NCBI GenBank assembly: GCA_029931535.1
Contig: JAQPZY010001266.1
Location: forward strand, 1,388,001 to 1,452,000
Direction: 5' to 3'
Length of the DNA stretch: 64,000 nt
Origin: Margaritifera margaritifera
Taxonomy: Eukaryota; Mollusca; Bivalvia; Unionida; Margaritiferidae
The notes under the pieces are model-generated. The model ran no database searches, had not been told where the DNA came from, and saw nothing but the letters and a program-made list of their open reading frames with translations. Position numbers and translations under genes: made by a program. Below, one piece after another: positions 36,031-48,600 of the stretch. Every line of letters starts with the position of its first letter. Within the stretch, counting starts at the first letter, position 1.

Positions 36031-36608
36031 TTTTGTTTCGCACACTCGTACGACCTACTTACCTGCTCATCCGCCGAATGCGTACATACATATATACATG
36101 AAAAACATGTATATATTCTTTAATACAGGATTATTAACCACATATTATTCCACGTCTCTGCATAACAAATATTTCTACCGCTACGAAAGGTCTGCTTTCA
36201 AACATAGTGACACTGTATCTTCATTAATTAAGACAAATTGCGAGGAGTTTAAAAAAATGCTTAATTAGGAAGAAGTTACTTTAATCTCTTGCGAGAAGAT
36301 CACGGTTTTGTATTTGTTTAATATCCTGTGCATTAGTCGAATTCATTCAAACTTATGATATGTTGAAATATGCAATTTTCAGTTGTTTATGTTAAAAATA
36401 ATGATCCAGCTTTAATAGGTGTGTGTGTGTGTGGTATAATGCATTCCTCACTTAAACTTTAAAGACGAAAGCTATGCAATGATGACAAGCAAAGTAAATC
36501 TACCCCATAATTTCTTAGCTTAGTCAAAGGTTTTTCACTGACTTTAATTGAGTGCAAGGTCATATTTTATTGACGCTTTGACTCGTATAAAATATATGAT
36601 CGCAATGA

Positions 36609-36614
36609 AATAAA
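36609..36614 (+). promoter_or_regulatory. Candidate polyadenylation signal for the Ig-TM gene
   Basis: This is the first AATAAA on the plus strand that I find after the stop codon at 35018. If used, the 59-bp and (CATA)n arrays would lie in a 3' UTR of about 1.6 kb. The hexamer is common in AT-rich DNA, so support is weak. Confidence 0.2.
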
Positions 36615-36835
36615 AATGTTTGATCGCTTCTGAAATTATTGATCTGATCAACACATTCGTTTTGTTTAATTTTGACATGTTTACAATTTCTAGATTAGTA
36701 TTACCGTAATATTATTGATGTAAGAAAAATTACACAGAAATGGCTTCAATACAAAAATTCAATCGGGCAGGGTGTTCTAGACTTGATTAATACAATACCC
36801 CGCACCCTCCTTCTCCCAAATTCCTCCCGCCCTCT

Positions 36836-36995
36836 CTGGTGACGGTGAAGCCAATGTATTTTAGGGTTATCATGTCAATTAGTCATGAGAGCTGTCTCCG
36901 GTGACGGTGAAGGCGATGTATTTTAGGGTTATCATGTCAATTAGTCACGAGAGCTGTCTCTGGTGACGTTGAAGCCAACGTATTTTAGGGTTATG
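36836..36995. repeat. Three copies of a 62-bp tandem repeat
   Basis: Each unit starts ctggtgacggtgaagcc-like and contains gtattttagggttatcatg and attagtcatgagagctgtct. The third is partial and diverged after ggttatgaga. Confidence 0.85.
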
Positions 36996-38271
36996 AGACG
37001 ACATAATATTTAGTCTGCTGTGATTTCATTTATTATTGAGGTTATATATTTTCTTCGCTTCACGAAATATGACATTTTCGTGGATAATGTGCATCAAATC
37101 ATGGATTAGGGAAGTCGTCCTACAGTTTTCACCCAAGGATCATTGTTCATTGAGTCTTTAATTTCGTTTTTGTAGCAACCTTGAAATCAACAAAATTGGT
37201 TCCCTAAGAATATTGTGAATTGACAGTATTTTCTGCCGGTATTTTGACACATAATGGATCTCAAATAATGATCAGTCCATTCAAAAGTAGGGGCTTTTGG
37301 CCGCCATACTAATTGCATGTCAAATTACGTTTACATAGTATAGTGAAAACAAAATGTGCTTAACACAAATATTGTCTAGTCATGTCATATAGTGAATGAA
37401 CAAATTGTATCTAAAAGCTGAATTTAGCTTAGTTAACTTCTATCCACCTGGTGTTCCTATTCTTGTCGCCATAAACTCGCCTGTGTCTGTAAACATTGGT
37501 CATGGTAATGATGTCAACATTAAGCGTCCTTTCATTTGTATCAAATTCATTGATAATACATTGCATCGTAATTTAATTCATTCACAAAAAAAGTTATGCT
37601 AATTTCTTTGTCTTGATTTGCGTAATAACCACACTTTTATGAAATCGCATATTGGTATAAATATATGGAATTTACGGTATTCGGTTTTAAGGGAAAGAAC
37701 CTTTGGAAATAAGCTTTTCGAGATAATCTTGGTAAGAACTAACCCGAGTCATACCACCAGATCTTTATGAAACATACTTAGGCCTGTCGTCGTTATTTTG
37801 GAGCGACAAACTTGCGAAGAGATGAGGCGCCAGGTGGATTAGATGCCACGATGTATGTTCCAGGTTAGAAACATCAGTAGTTTTAACTACCACGATTGAA
37901 AGATCATACGCTATCTGTTATATTCGGCAACTTGTCGCAACACGGAGTGAGTAGCAAAAGGTAATACCTCATTCTGAACATTCTCGCTATATATCCTATT
38001 CCATCCACTAATGCTTTTGTCGTCTTTACTACGACGTTTCAGGATTTCACGAGCTGATTACAATTGATATCTGTTTCAATACCCTCATCTCAAATTACTA
38101 ATAATTGTCTCGTCAAGAAGCACACATCAGAGATGATCTTTAGTGATTCTTAGAATGTGTCCGCGACGGAGTATCGCTTAAACCTTTCGTCACCTTCGGC
38201 CTGAAGAAGCATACAGTAAATGCGAAACAAGTCGCACTTTATGGGAGTTTTTGTTGATTTTTTATTTCAAT

Positions 38272-38272
<1 letters not shown>

Positions 38273-38341
<69 letters not shown>
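38273..38341. repeat. (TA)n microsatellite
   Basis: Perfect AT, about 69 bases. Confidence 0.97.
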
Positions 38342-38344
<3 letters not shown>

Positions 38345-38563
38345 CAAATTATATGGCGCACAACAGTTCTTTCAAGTACACTGAATCCATGTAAGCATTG
38401 CGTGTGTCAGGTATTGATAACAATTCAACAATCTGAAAAAGAACGGTGCAAAGCTAGTTTTTAACAAGCCTAAGCGCTTTTGACTCTCATTGAATCTTTC
38501 CCAAAGGCAATTACAAAGCAGTGACAAGACACACAATCATCATCCAAGCCAGCGCCGAAATTA

Positions 38564-38632
38564 CACATGTTTACATGACTATGTCTATGACTTTGTTTAC
38601 ACATGTTTACATGACTATGTCTAATGAAGGTA
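38564..38632. repeat. Short tandem duplication of about 36 bp
   Basis: acacatgtttacatgactat recurs twice with a gtctatgactttg-type spacer. Confidence 0.8.
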
Positions 38633-38649
38633 TTGTTTGAAAATAGTTC

Positions 38650-38803
38650 ATATCACGCCTGATTGGTTTGAACTCGGATGATTGCTAAGTCACGGGACTC
38701 TTTTTCAGGCAGCCAGGGTCGAATCTTCAACCACCAGAACTGGAGGGATGTCTGAACAGGACTTCGCATCCTGAACAAACTTTAGGGATGTTAAAGCCAA
38801 AGC

Positions 38804-38858
<55 letters not shown>

Positions 38859-38875
38859 GTAATAATAATAATAAT
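38650..38875 (+). mobile_element. tRNA-derived SINE with (TAA)n tail
   Basis: An A-box-like ttgctaagt (38682-38690) and a B-box-like ggtcgaatc (38717-38725) are about 35 bases apart, as in tRNA-type Pol III promoters. A body of about 80 bases follows and ends in a (TAA)n tract (38804-38875). A tRNA-like head, a body and a simple 3' tail are the structure of a SINE. The tRNA fold is too degenerate for a functional tRNA. Confidence 0.5.
38804..38875. repeat. (TAA)n microsatellite, tail of the SINE
   Basis: About 23 TAA units with one tag interruption. Confidence 0.95.
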
Positions 38876-38879
38876 TTGA

Positions 38880-41800
38880 ATAGTAATAAAAACTTTTTCA
38901 GACTTAAATCCATACACAAAACCCAGGAATTTTAAAGAAGATATGATAAAAAGAAATATTAATGCAACAATTTGCTCCAAACGATCAGTTATTGATGAAT
39001 TACGGCAGCATGCATAGTGAACACTTCTTTCAAGATTCTGTTATTATTACTAGCGACTTTATTTCTGAATGAATACAGTCTCTTTCTAAGCAAAAGCAAA
39101 TGCTGTTAACAGTGTTATTTACAAACATTCTCGACGCACTATGGGACCTATCATATGCCATTAAAAATCTGAATCCATTGTTGTAACAGACATTTAACTG
39201 CTATTATAGAACGTACAAACTTTGTCCAGACAAGTACAATACAAATTCTACAATAAGATTTTAAAAGCAATATTTTTACATCTGTAGAACATGTTTGGAA
39301 AGGCCTTAAAGCTATGATTCGGCTTGAAAACGGTTTTGTTTGTTTTCTCTAGCATCTATATTGTATACGTAACTGATAGACGGTATGATATGATATATAA
39401 CGCTAAAACCATAATAGACAGGCAATTATCAATTACCGAGAATATCGAAATGTAAGTCAAGGACCTCTCGGGCAGTAATCAACTGATCTCTTCCTCAGTG
39501 AAAGTTCTTAATCTGCTGTTGAAATGTAAAGAACCAGCATGTGGGCTTAAGCTGCTATTGTTTGTAATATCGTCAACGGTCAGCCGTTGACAGCTAAATA
39601 CAATAAGAGAATTATAGTTATAAGATTAGCACGTCATACATGCGTGATAAACGACGTAGATGTTAATTTATAAACAACACACAAAGCAGGTTCACTAATT
39701 CAACAACAAAAAGAAGAGAGAGAGAGAACAAAAATAAATATATAATATATATTACTGTATTTACCCATTTGAAATACAGACAGTTCTTGAAACTGAGACA
39801 CGATATGTAAAGTTACTTTACTTCTTCAGTAATATGACACTGCTGTAAAATTGATAATTTTACTTTTTAATTGTTTTAATTTTTTCCATAGTCGAGAGAA
39901 ACATGCTACATTGTTAATTGCCAATTGACGTAATTCCTGATAAAGGTGTTGTTCATAGCAAAATATCACTGCTTTCGGGCATATTACGTAACATATATAA
40001 CAAACCTTATTTATATAGTGTTCGTTCCCTATGTTTTATTATTTACCATTTTTGTGGCTGTTACAAATCATGAATTTAAGGAGTCAAGGAACAAATATCA
40101 TTATATTCATTCAATCAAGTCCATTCCTCAATCCCCGAATCAACGTAAAAAATAAAACGTCATTTTTTCAATACCACAAATGCACATGATTTCACAGGAC
40201 TACCTACGTCAAGTCTTTAAATATGCCTTCTTGAACTAATGCATCTGAGGGTAAAATAATTCATTCCGATTGAAAATTGATTCATCATATAATTACCACA
40301 GGAGTTGCGATGAAATCTAATTTCATCTTGTAGCTGATATTTATTTATTTGCCCGACTATTAGGATCAGTCGAATGTGTTTCTGTGTGTGATAGGAAAAC
40401 CCCAGCCTTCTAATAATCTCTGGCTCCCAAGGTGTGATTTTCCTATCCCTTACCAATGTATGATTAATCAATATGTACTCATTTCTGTATGACATAATGT
40501 GGTTGCCATAATAATAGTATATAAACTTTATTGTACTTATGCATGTAATGGACACTATGTCAAAGAACAGGATACGTCATTTTCATGTAATAAGGTGCAT
40601 TCATGTGGTAATTATTTATTTTAAAATATATTTATTCCATTGGCAAACTGTATCACAAATTTACCTAAAAATGAAGGAAACAATCTGTCTTTTTGTATAT
40701 CTGTCTGCCTATCTGCCTGACTCTGTCTGCTACCAAAACAAACTAGATGCGGATAAAAGTGGGTATGAGCCTAATGTGCACTTTAACTCACTCATCTCAT
40801 AATTTCATTATACATTTCAACGTTTCCCCATCTAGTTGATAATTTTTATGAATAGTATTCCTATTACTCCGTCGTCACTGATGTCATTAGTACTCTAAGT
40901 TCAATTGACGCCGTTGATCAAAATTAATTTACCTCAGTTTTTTGAAGGGCTCTTCTAATTTGTAACGGTAAAGTTTCAAGTGATAACTTATATTCTATGC
41001 ATTGTTTTAAGCATAATAGCAAGCTAAGAACAAACGTCTTAATTTTTTGGTGAAATGATACCAGTCAGAGCAAAAAGATCCAAGTAATATGTTCCAGTCG
41101 CGGGAAGGGTGAGAGAAAAAAAAAATCATGTGTTTATCACATTCCCAGTTCCCTTATAGTGCACCATATTTTTTTTAGACATACTCGCACTTCTTAAGCA
41201 TGTATTGTCGTCGATTTTTAGAGTATGTTATTAAACTGAAGTAATGAGATTTATTTACAAGTAGAGAGACAACAAACTTTTTTTCCTTGTTGGATTTTGG
41301 GTGAATCCTGGCGCCAGTGTTTTTCATAAATATAACTATAAATCCAGGAAGTATAAGTAACTGATCATTTTGCAAAAATCGTTAAAATATTCTAACTTTC
41401 GTCCACATAAATTATATTAAAATATGATATTTTTAAGAGGAGATATATACACGTAATGACAGACGTGCATGCGTAATATACCTGCGGATCATAAAATGGA
41501 ATACATTCTTTTTTATTTGCTTTTGTCTTTAACAAATTTGAAGGGTTTCAATATTCGAGTATACGGAACAATACTTTGTCATGTCATCACACTAACTGCC
41601 ACAGTCTTGCCAACAAATGGCAGTAGTATTGACAATTTATGTTGACCGCCAAACAATTTTGAATTTCTAACCTTTTGTCTATCATCATCAGCGTATTAGA
41701 ACTTCCAAAACCTCAATAAATGTTTCCAGACTTTTTGCACTGTTCTTTTACTATCCACAAGCTTTTAGACCCTAAAGTTATGATGATTTGTGAAGCTCCG

Positions 41801-43675
41801 AAACCACACAAGTATTATTCATTTATTGGCCACCGTGGACATTTACAAATTTAAAAAAAAGAAAACACTAAAAACAAAAGCACGACTCACAAAATCAGTA
41901 ACTTTTTAGACGATCAATGCCGTATTTTTCACCTTACACATAAATATAATTCGATACGAATGTTTCTAGACCCTTTGAGGACCTGGCACAGTTAATCTTC
42001 CGAACGTGATATAAACGTTTAAGTCCTATATGATGAAGCAAATTCTGCTACACACACTTTTTATAGGCATGCTGATTTAACTCGTATAAATGTCTTTATT
42101 TTAAATAATAGACATAGCTATATTTGCATATATACGCAGATAATATTATGTCTTATAGAACATAAATAAACGGCGACAACATTGTCAGATTCCCGTCCAA
42201 GAGAAATTGACTCTTCTAGTAATGAATTATCACTTCAGGTGACCTCACATCCGGTGATGAACTTTATATTGAAAAATAACAAGTACTGCATCTTATCCTT
42301 GTCACAGAACTAAGTTTACCAAAACACTTAACTTAGCTAGTTCACCGATATCTAAAAAGATGAAACTATATTACACTAAAAATAATATTTCCCATGCAAA
42401 CTATTAGACAATTTGGATAACTAATCTTTAATATTTGCCAGTGATGACTCAGTGAACAGCTATATAAAACAATGTGCTATAAAATGCCGGCAAATCAATT
42501 AAATTGGATATTATTGATGGAAAAAGCAAGATGTGGAATTTCTTATTGCCATTTAACAATTCAAATCGTTTAAGAATTAGTGAAATCAATGTCCTAATTC
42601 AGTATGGATTTCCAGATTACAAAACCGCCGTCTGAATATAAAATACCATTACTTGATGAAGTAGCCTTTATTTAATCAAACGATAAAACATGTCTGAAAC
42701 AGTTTAACATAGTTTGGAACAATTTTAAAATTTCTCATTAATGATTGGAGCTACCTCAAGGGAAAACAAAATAATCTGAAACTAAGAATGTATGTGTAAA
42801 GATTATATGGAAACATTATCTGACTGTACGGAAGAGAAACTGAGCCATATACTATCAACATATTTAATAACCATTATGTTTAATACCAGCATGCACACAT
42901 TGTAAAAACCCCGAAGGTAATAAATACATAGAGTGAGATAAAATATAGGATATATAGTATCTTTATATAACAATACCGCTGATTGACAGATGAAGGTGTT
43001 GCACGGTAAAATCAATAAATCAAAACATTGTGATATGTATCTTATGTGCACAAATTAAACACAGAATAAATGTTACACAATCTGATTCCTCTGTTCAAAA
43101 CATAGCAGAAACGTTATTTGAGATTTAGGTGAAATTGTTTTCGTTGCCTCAATTTTATATTTGGCTAGACAATGCGTTGCAAAGGTCTTCTCAGAAGTTT
43201 GTTATTTGATGATATGCATCCATTTTTTCCAGCCTATGAGCTTGATGAAGTTATTTACAATTTGTGCCACAACATTAGTTAGGTAATCCCATTTCCAATA
43301 GTCTACCCTTTTTTATAAATTTGCATTAATGTTTTACCTTCATTGTAATACAAAATGATATCATTAATTACTAAATTACACTTTATTACTGAATAATGTT
43401 CTTGATTTATTTTCAAACCGTGTTTATCGATTGTTTTGTATTCATTTATGTTTTTACTAAATATGTATATACTGTAGTTTGTTGAGGAGTTTGAAAATTT
43501 CCCTTAGATGAATTATTAACAGTGAAATTATCTTCGTTTGTTTCATCAAGAATTCGTGTATTGTAATCATCTTCATCGTAAGCAGAATTTCTAAAGTCTT
43601 ATCTACACTTCTGCCCTATTTAATAGTGCTTCAAAATAAAATTGTGTTTCAGTAAAGAGAAATATAACATTAGCA
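38880..43675. other. Non-coding, no gene seen
   Basis: AT-rich. The longest chance ORF (minus strand, 40217-40555, 112 codons) resembles no family I know and has no signal peptide or domain motif. Confidence 0.45.
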
Positions 43676-43679
43676 TCAC

Positions 43680-45655
43680 TTACCATGACGTTGAAGAATA
43701 CAAAAAGAATTGAAAATTAGAATAGAAGATGTAGAATACAAAGAGACAGTATGAATCTTATCATAAATAAAGCTATAAGCGACAAGAACGTGTAAAATAC
43801 AGAGACAAAGGTCACTATATAACTGACGAAGACTTTTTACAGGAGGGGAATACATTGAAGAAGAAGGTTGCAAGAAACAAAAGCAACTAATTCCTAACAT
43901 ATATACATATATATGGAAAGTAAAGTACGATAGAAGGACGACCTGTGGAAGAGATCTTTTTTACCAATGCAATTGATGATATAGACAGTAAAATATCCAG
44001 TTTATTACAGCTCTGATTTTGTTGCTGCTTTTTACAATATCTATAACAAATTGAAAAAAAAACTTGATATAGTACACCAAAGACAATGAAACAGAATTGT
44101 TTTAATTTCTGATGTTGTTACAACCAGCAAAAGAACATGCACAAATAGCGACAAGGAAGAATGTGGTAATACCGAATGCTTGAAATAAAATTCAAACGTT
44201 CAAATCACTCCATCCGATAATTACAGGGTATACACATCCAACTATAACTCTAAATGATTTCGATTTGAACAGTGAGAAAAATGTTAATACATCTACTGAA
44301 TCGAATAGAGTTTGTTGGGTTTTGAAACCTAAGATTTATATATTTTCCTTGATCAGATCAAAGTCACCAAAATTTACTCTCCTTTTTGATTCTTGCTAGA
44401 GTCTAATCCTGTTGAACTGGTGTTTTATTTTTTGTTTGTACTTACTTTCGTATAATGTTAATGAGCATTGCAGCAAATTACAAAGAAGTGTGATAAACAA
44501 ACTAAATACCAAAGTTAAAGATGCAGATTGGAATGTGATAGATCTGCTTGAAATGAGGAAAACAAGAAAATACTTTTAGATCAATTGCATCTGTTTAACA
44601 AGAGATTTATTAATTTGCCTAAATAATACAGAAAGAGCAAAGCAAGATGTGACCGAAAAAGCAAGAGAATTTCAAGTATTTAGCTACATTTGCAATCAAA
44701 AATGATACATTCGAGATGGATGCATTACATAGTGACATTCCCCGATATAAAAAAACTATATGGAATAATATTTCACTTTACAGTACAAAATAGAAAAGAT
44801 AGAAATGACTTGAACAACGAAGTGAAAGAAACAGATGACGAGAATTAAGAAGCTAATGAATGATTTTAAAATAATGACATATAATAAATTAAAACCACTC
44901 CTGATCAATCTATTACTGACTTAAGCAACGAACACAAACTTTTAAATGACCGAACTCACAAAAATGGGTTTAATACTAGAATAAAACAATAACAATGACA
45001 CGAAATAATATGTCGAGGACGTAAATAATACGATAAAGAGAATAAAAAAAAAGGTTTAAATGAATTAAATAATTGAGAAGAAAATTTGTCAAAAGATGCC
45101 AATCAAATGAAAAGTGAAATAGGTACAATAACCCTCAAATTAAGTGGTACAACTGACGCGTTTAAAACCGAAATAATCAAATCATAGGGAAACAAAGTAA
45201 AGATAGCAAATAACATAAAGTGTCTGAATATGTATGCTAAAATGATGGAAACAAAAAAGGAGTTTGAAGATAAGATCATACGGATGCCATTGATGTATAT
45301 TGCTTTATGATTTTCGTACTGTACCAAATCAGGAGTTTCAAGATGGAATCATGTTTAACATGCGTAATATGTAGATATTCTATTTGCATCTGAATTAGAA
45401 ACAAATGTTAAAAACCTGATAAAGAAAGGGTTGTTAGACATTTTCCAAGCTGAAATTACACCTCAGAAATTAGTTACCATTTATGGATTTAACTATACTT
45501 CATCACGTTTTCCTGAGTACAAGTTACACACACTAGATACTTTTGAACAGAACATCGTTGGAATGAAACAAATAAATCGAGTTTACATACAGTTTTTTGC
45601 TAACTTGAATATTATACCTTTACATTCATTTACCAAAACGTTAATTGACTAGTTT
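43680..45655 (+). other. AT-rich coding-like but broken stretch, unidentified
   Basis: Plus-strand frames give runs of Lys, Asn, Asp and Glu-rich protein-like sequence separated by stops, for example around 43920-43990, 44560-44620, 45070-45310 and the ORF 45431-45652. Coiled-coil-like Lys/Glu spacing appears near 45090-45290. The regular spread of open pieces on one strand suggests a decayed long gene of an AT-rich element. No domain is recognised, and chance in AT-rich DNA is possible. Confidence 0.3.
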
Positions 45656-45659
45656 ATAG

Positions 45660-48600
45660 TGGTTGAGGTTAACAGCTCGCATTTTGTTTTTCTTATTAGA
45701 AATTAAAGAATGATCTTCTTTAGACAATGCTAAAGAAACGTGTAGAATTGATGCAGAAGAAAGGAATATTAAATTAATATTAAAATTTTGACTAGTGTTA
45801 CGACTCTATGGTCTAAACAAAATGTAACAGAAAGAAAGTGAAACCAAGAAATTAAGTAAAAATCAGCAAGCAATTTATTTCTAGATAATTAAAATGAAAA
45901 ATCAAAAAGACACTTACAGTAATGTGTATTAAAATCCAAATAATCCAATAAGAATAAGTGTTCTAATCACAAGTCCTAATATAGAATGTTCCGAATGCAC
46001 GGGTATCCTTGAATGTTGTGATATGCCAATGGTCTTTAAAGTCCTGATGTACTAGTAGTCTTTAATGTGCTGATGTCAAAATGAGGTACTCCAAAATATC
46101 TCTGAATAAGTTCACATAAATTCCAAAATCATCAATTAAAAATCCAAAATCCAAAAGTTTATGAGCACTGTTATAATCCAATGAATATTTTAAATAATTC
46201 CTCTCTTAGAATTTGGAATGACTTTCCACAACTGTAATAGCTCTTTACAAGACTGATAGTAATATCGAAACTGAAAAACTGTCCACTAAACATGGTATAT
46301 ATAAAGATTGGTCACATGACAGAATGTTCTAGAATATGTGTCATCTTAATGTAATTTTACTTGTGTGGACATGACTTTTTACACATAACTCTAATGAAAT
46401 TCCAGTTTTATATGTAAACAAAATCAACCTTGACCTCAAACTGAGAAAACATTGTGTTTATCAAAACTATGATTGAACTCAAATCTGAAGTAAACAACCT
46501 AATTCAAGGACACTAGTTAAACATGTTTTTCTAATAAACAACATTAAGATTTAAGCAAATATTAAAGTCAAGAAACATTTATAATTTCCTAAAATATCTA
46601 TAATATTATACAAACATCATACATAACACTAGAAAACAAAAAAAGGAGATATTATTCCAGAATGTGAAATATAACTTGAAGGAGTATTAATTTTGTTACA
46701 GTAAAATAGAGTATGGTTCCAGCAACATTGAAGTTTGTGAGTGCAGCAGCCAACACTCTAACATTTGTAAGAAGTAAGTATATCTATAAATTATTTGATT
46801 TTGATAGCCCTGATTAAGAAATGCTTAGATATGACAATATTAGGAAGAATTGCAAACATCATAAATACAATGAAAATAGAGATTACAGACTAGATAACGT
46901 GAATTAAATGTTGAGTGAACATGATATGGCTACTAAAAACTGAGATAATTTGGATTAAAGCTTTTACTCTCTGTTCTTGCACTTACCCCAGGGTGATAAT
47001 GCTAGAGTTTTAGTGATCTCTTTGTTCAAAGATGTAAAGATGATATCAAATGTATGCGACGCAAACAACGTGACACCTGCAGTTGTAGTTGTGAGATAGT
47101 TGAAACGTTGCAACAAAACAAAATAAATAAACTTTAAGTGCATTTACAATACATGTTTGATTGCAAGGTTTTTAATAGCTTTGTTTTAAGGACGAACTAA
47201 AATGCAACGTTTATGCTTTATCCCCTAAATATATCTTGTCGTCAAATTACCAAACATACTGCAAATAACAATCAATGTAAAATCACTGGATCAAATAAGA
47301 TAGTGTTGATCAGGAAAATAATAGATTTGAAAGAAAAACGGATAAACAACAGTGCCAACCTGGTATGAAACCAGTCAAAGCGCTTTCGGAAAAGGGAACA
47401 AAGCCACAAAAGACGATTACACAAACAAAGGAATCAAGAGCAAAACACAAAAACGTAATTACTATACAGAATCTACATGATGTTTCTTGCAGATATTTTC
47501 ATAAACTACTATATAATGAATCTAAAAAAAAAAAATCCCCCCCCCAAAAAAAAACAAAACAAAAAAAAAAAACAACAAAAAACAGCAAGGTTGAGTGGGG
47601 TTTAAGAAGCATCCTGGAATTTCCATGTATTTTTATTAATTTGCAAATTTCGATAATAGGTTTCATATTTTCCTTTGTTATTTAGCGTACATAATAACCT
47701 GTGTATTCTTGGTTTTACTCCTTTTTATCATCTATCTACAGTTTTTCTAGCAGTGATAGACATCCATACTTGGTGCAATGTCTTCTGGAGCTAATATGCA
47801 ATGTGTTGAATAATCACGCAGACGTGTTAGTACTTCTAAATCTACTTCTAAATTACCACCTGTTTTATCATCATCTTTCCAATACAATAATTTATGTAGG
47901 GTCGTTTTGATTGGTATATTGGTTGATCGTCTGAAGTTTTGGAAAGGCAGAAATTGCCGCATTGACTATTCGTAAACGTTATTGTTATTTAGGTACATAA
48001 TGAATGACTTTGACATTGACCAGGGGTTCCACTAATTTCTTAAATGAAAAAGTCCATGCCTTTCTGTGTATCATTTATGGAAATTCCAGATTTAAATAGT
48101 TGAAGTCCATAAATGTTCAGTAGTATTGTCGTTTTAAATTTCTTTTGTGCGAACATATTAGTACACAGTCTTTTGTATTACGATAGTTTGGGAGTGATAG
48201 AAAGAGGTAAAGATCTTAAGATTTGGCAAATAATTCATTAGCTGTCTTGACTGTACAGTTAAGGTAAAGATTTAAGCGAGTCCCTACATTTAATCTTCAG
48301 ATGATCTCGAGTGGGGATGGCGGAGGTGGAGGTGCGGATGGGGGTGGGAGCTTATCAGACCTACTTAACTATAAAAGGTACAATGTGATGTACAGTTCAA
48401 TCTTTTTCCTTTATTCAGAATGCAAATGCATCTAATCCTTTTTATCAAGTTTACTTGACAGGTACACGATATCAGTGTATATGGCCACTTTAGATATGAA
48501 AAACACTAGCATCTTGTAGATCAAAGGTTGTGGTAATTGATACGTAATCACCATGTAGCCATACATCTTCCGGGAGTACAAAGTATTTATTACATGGTTG

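Larger units (their letters stand above)
37000..38640. other. Non-coding, no gene seen
   Basis: No recognisable domain in any frame. Contains the (TA)n tract and the 36-bp duplication listed separately. Confidence 0.45.

Noticed and set aside
40217..40555. 112-codon minus-strand ORF
   Set aside because: No recognisable motif, no splice or promoter context, and a length reachable by chance in 64 kb.
47365..47685. Lys-rich 106-codon ORF
   Set aside because: It crosses an A/C homopolymer cluster; the Lys/Pro run is low complexity and no domain is seen.
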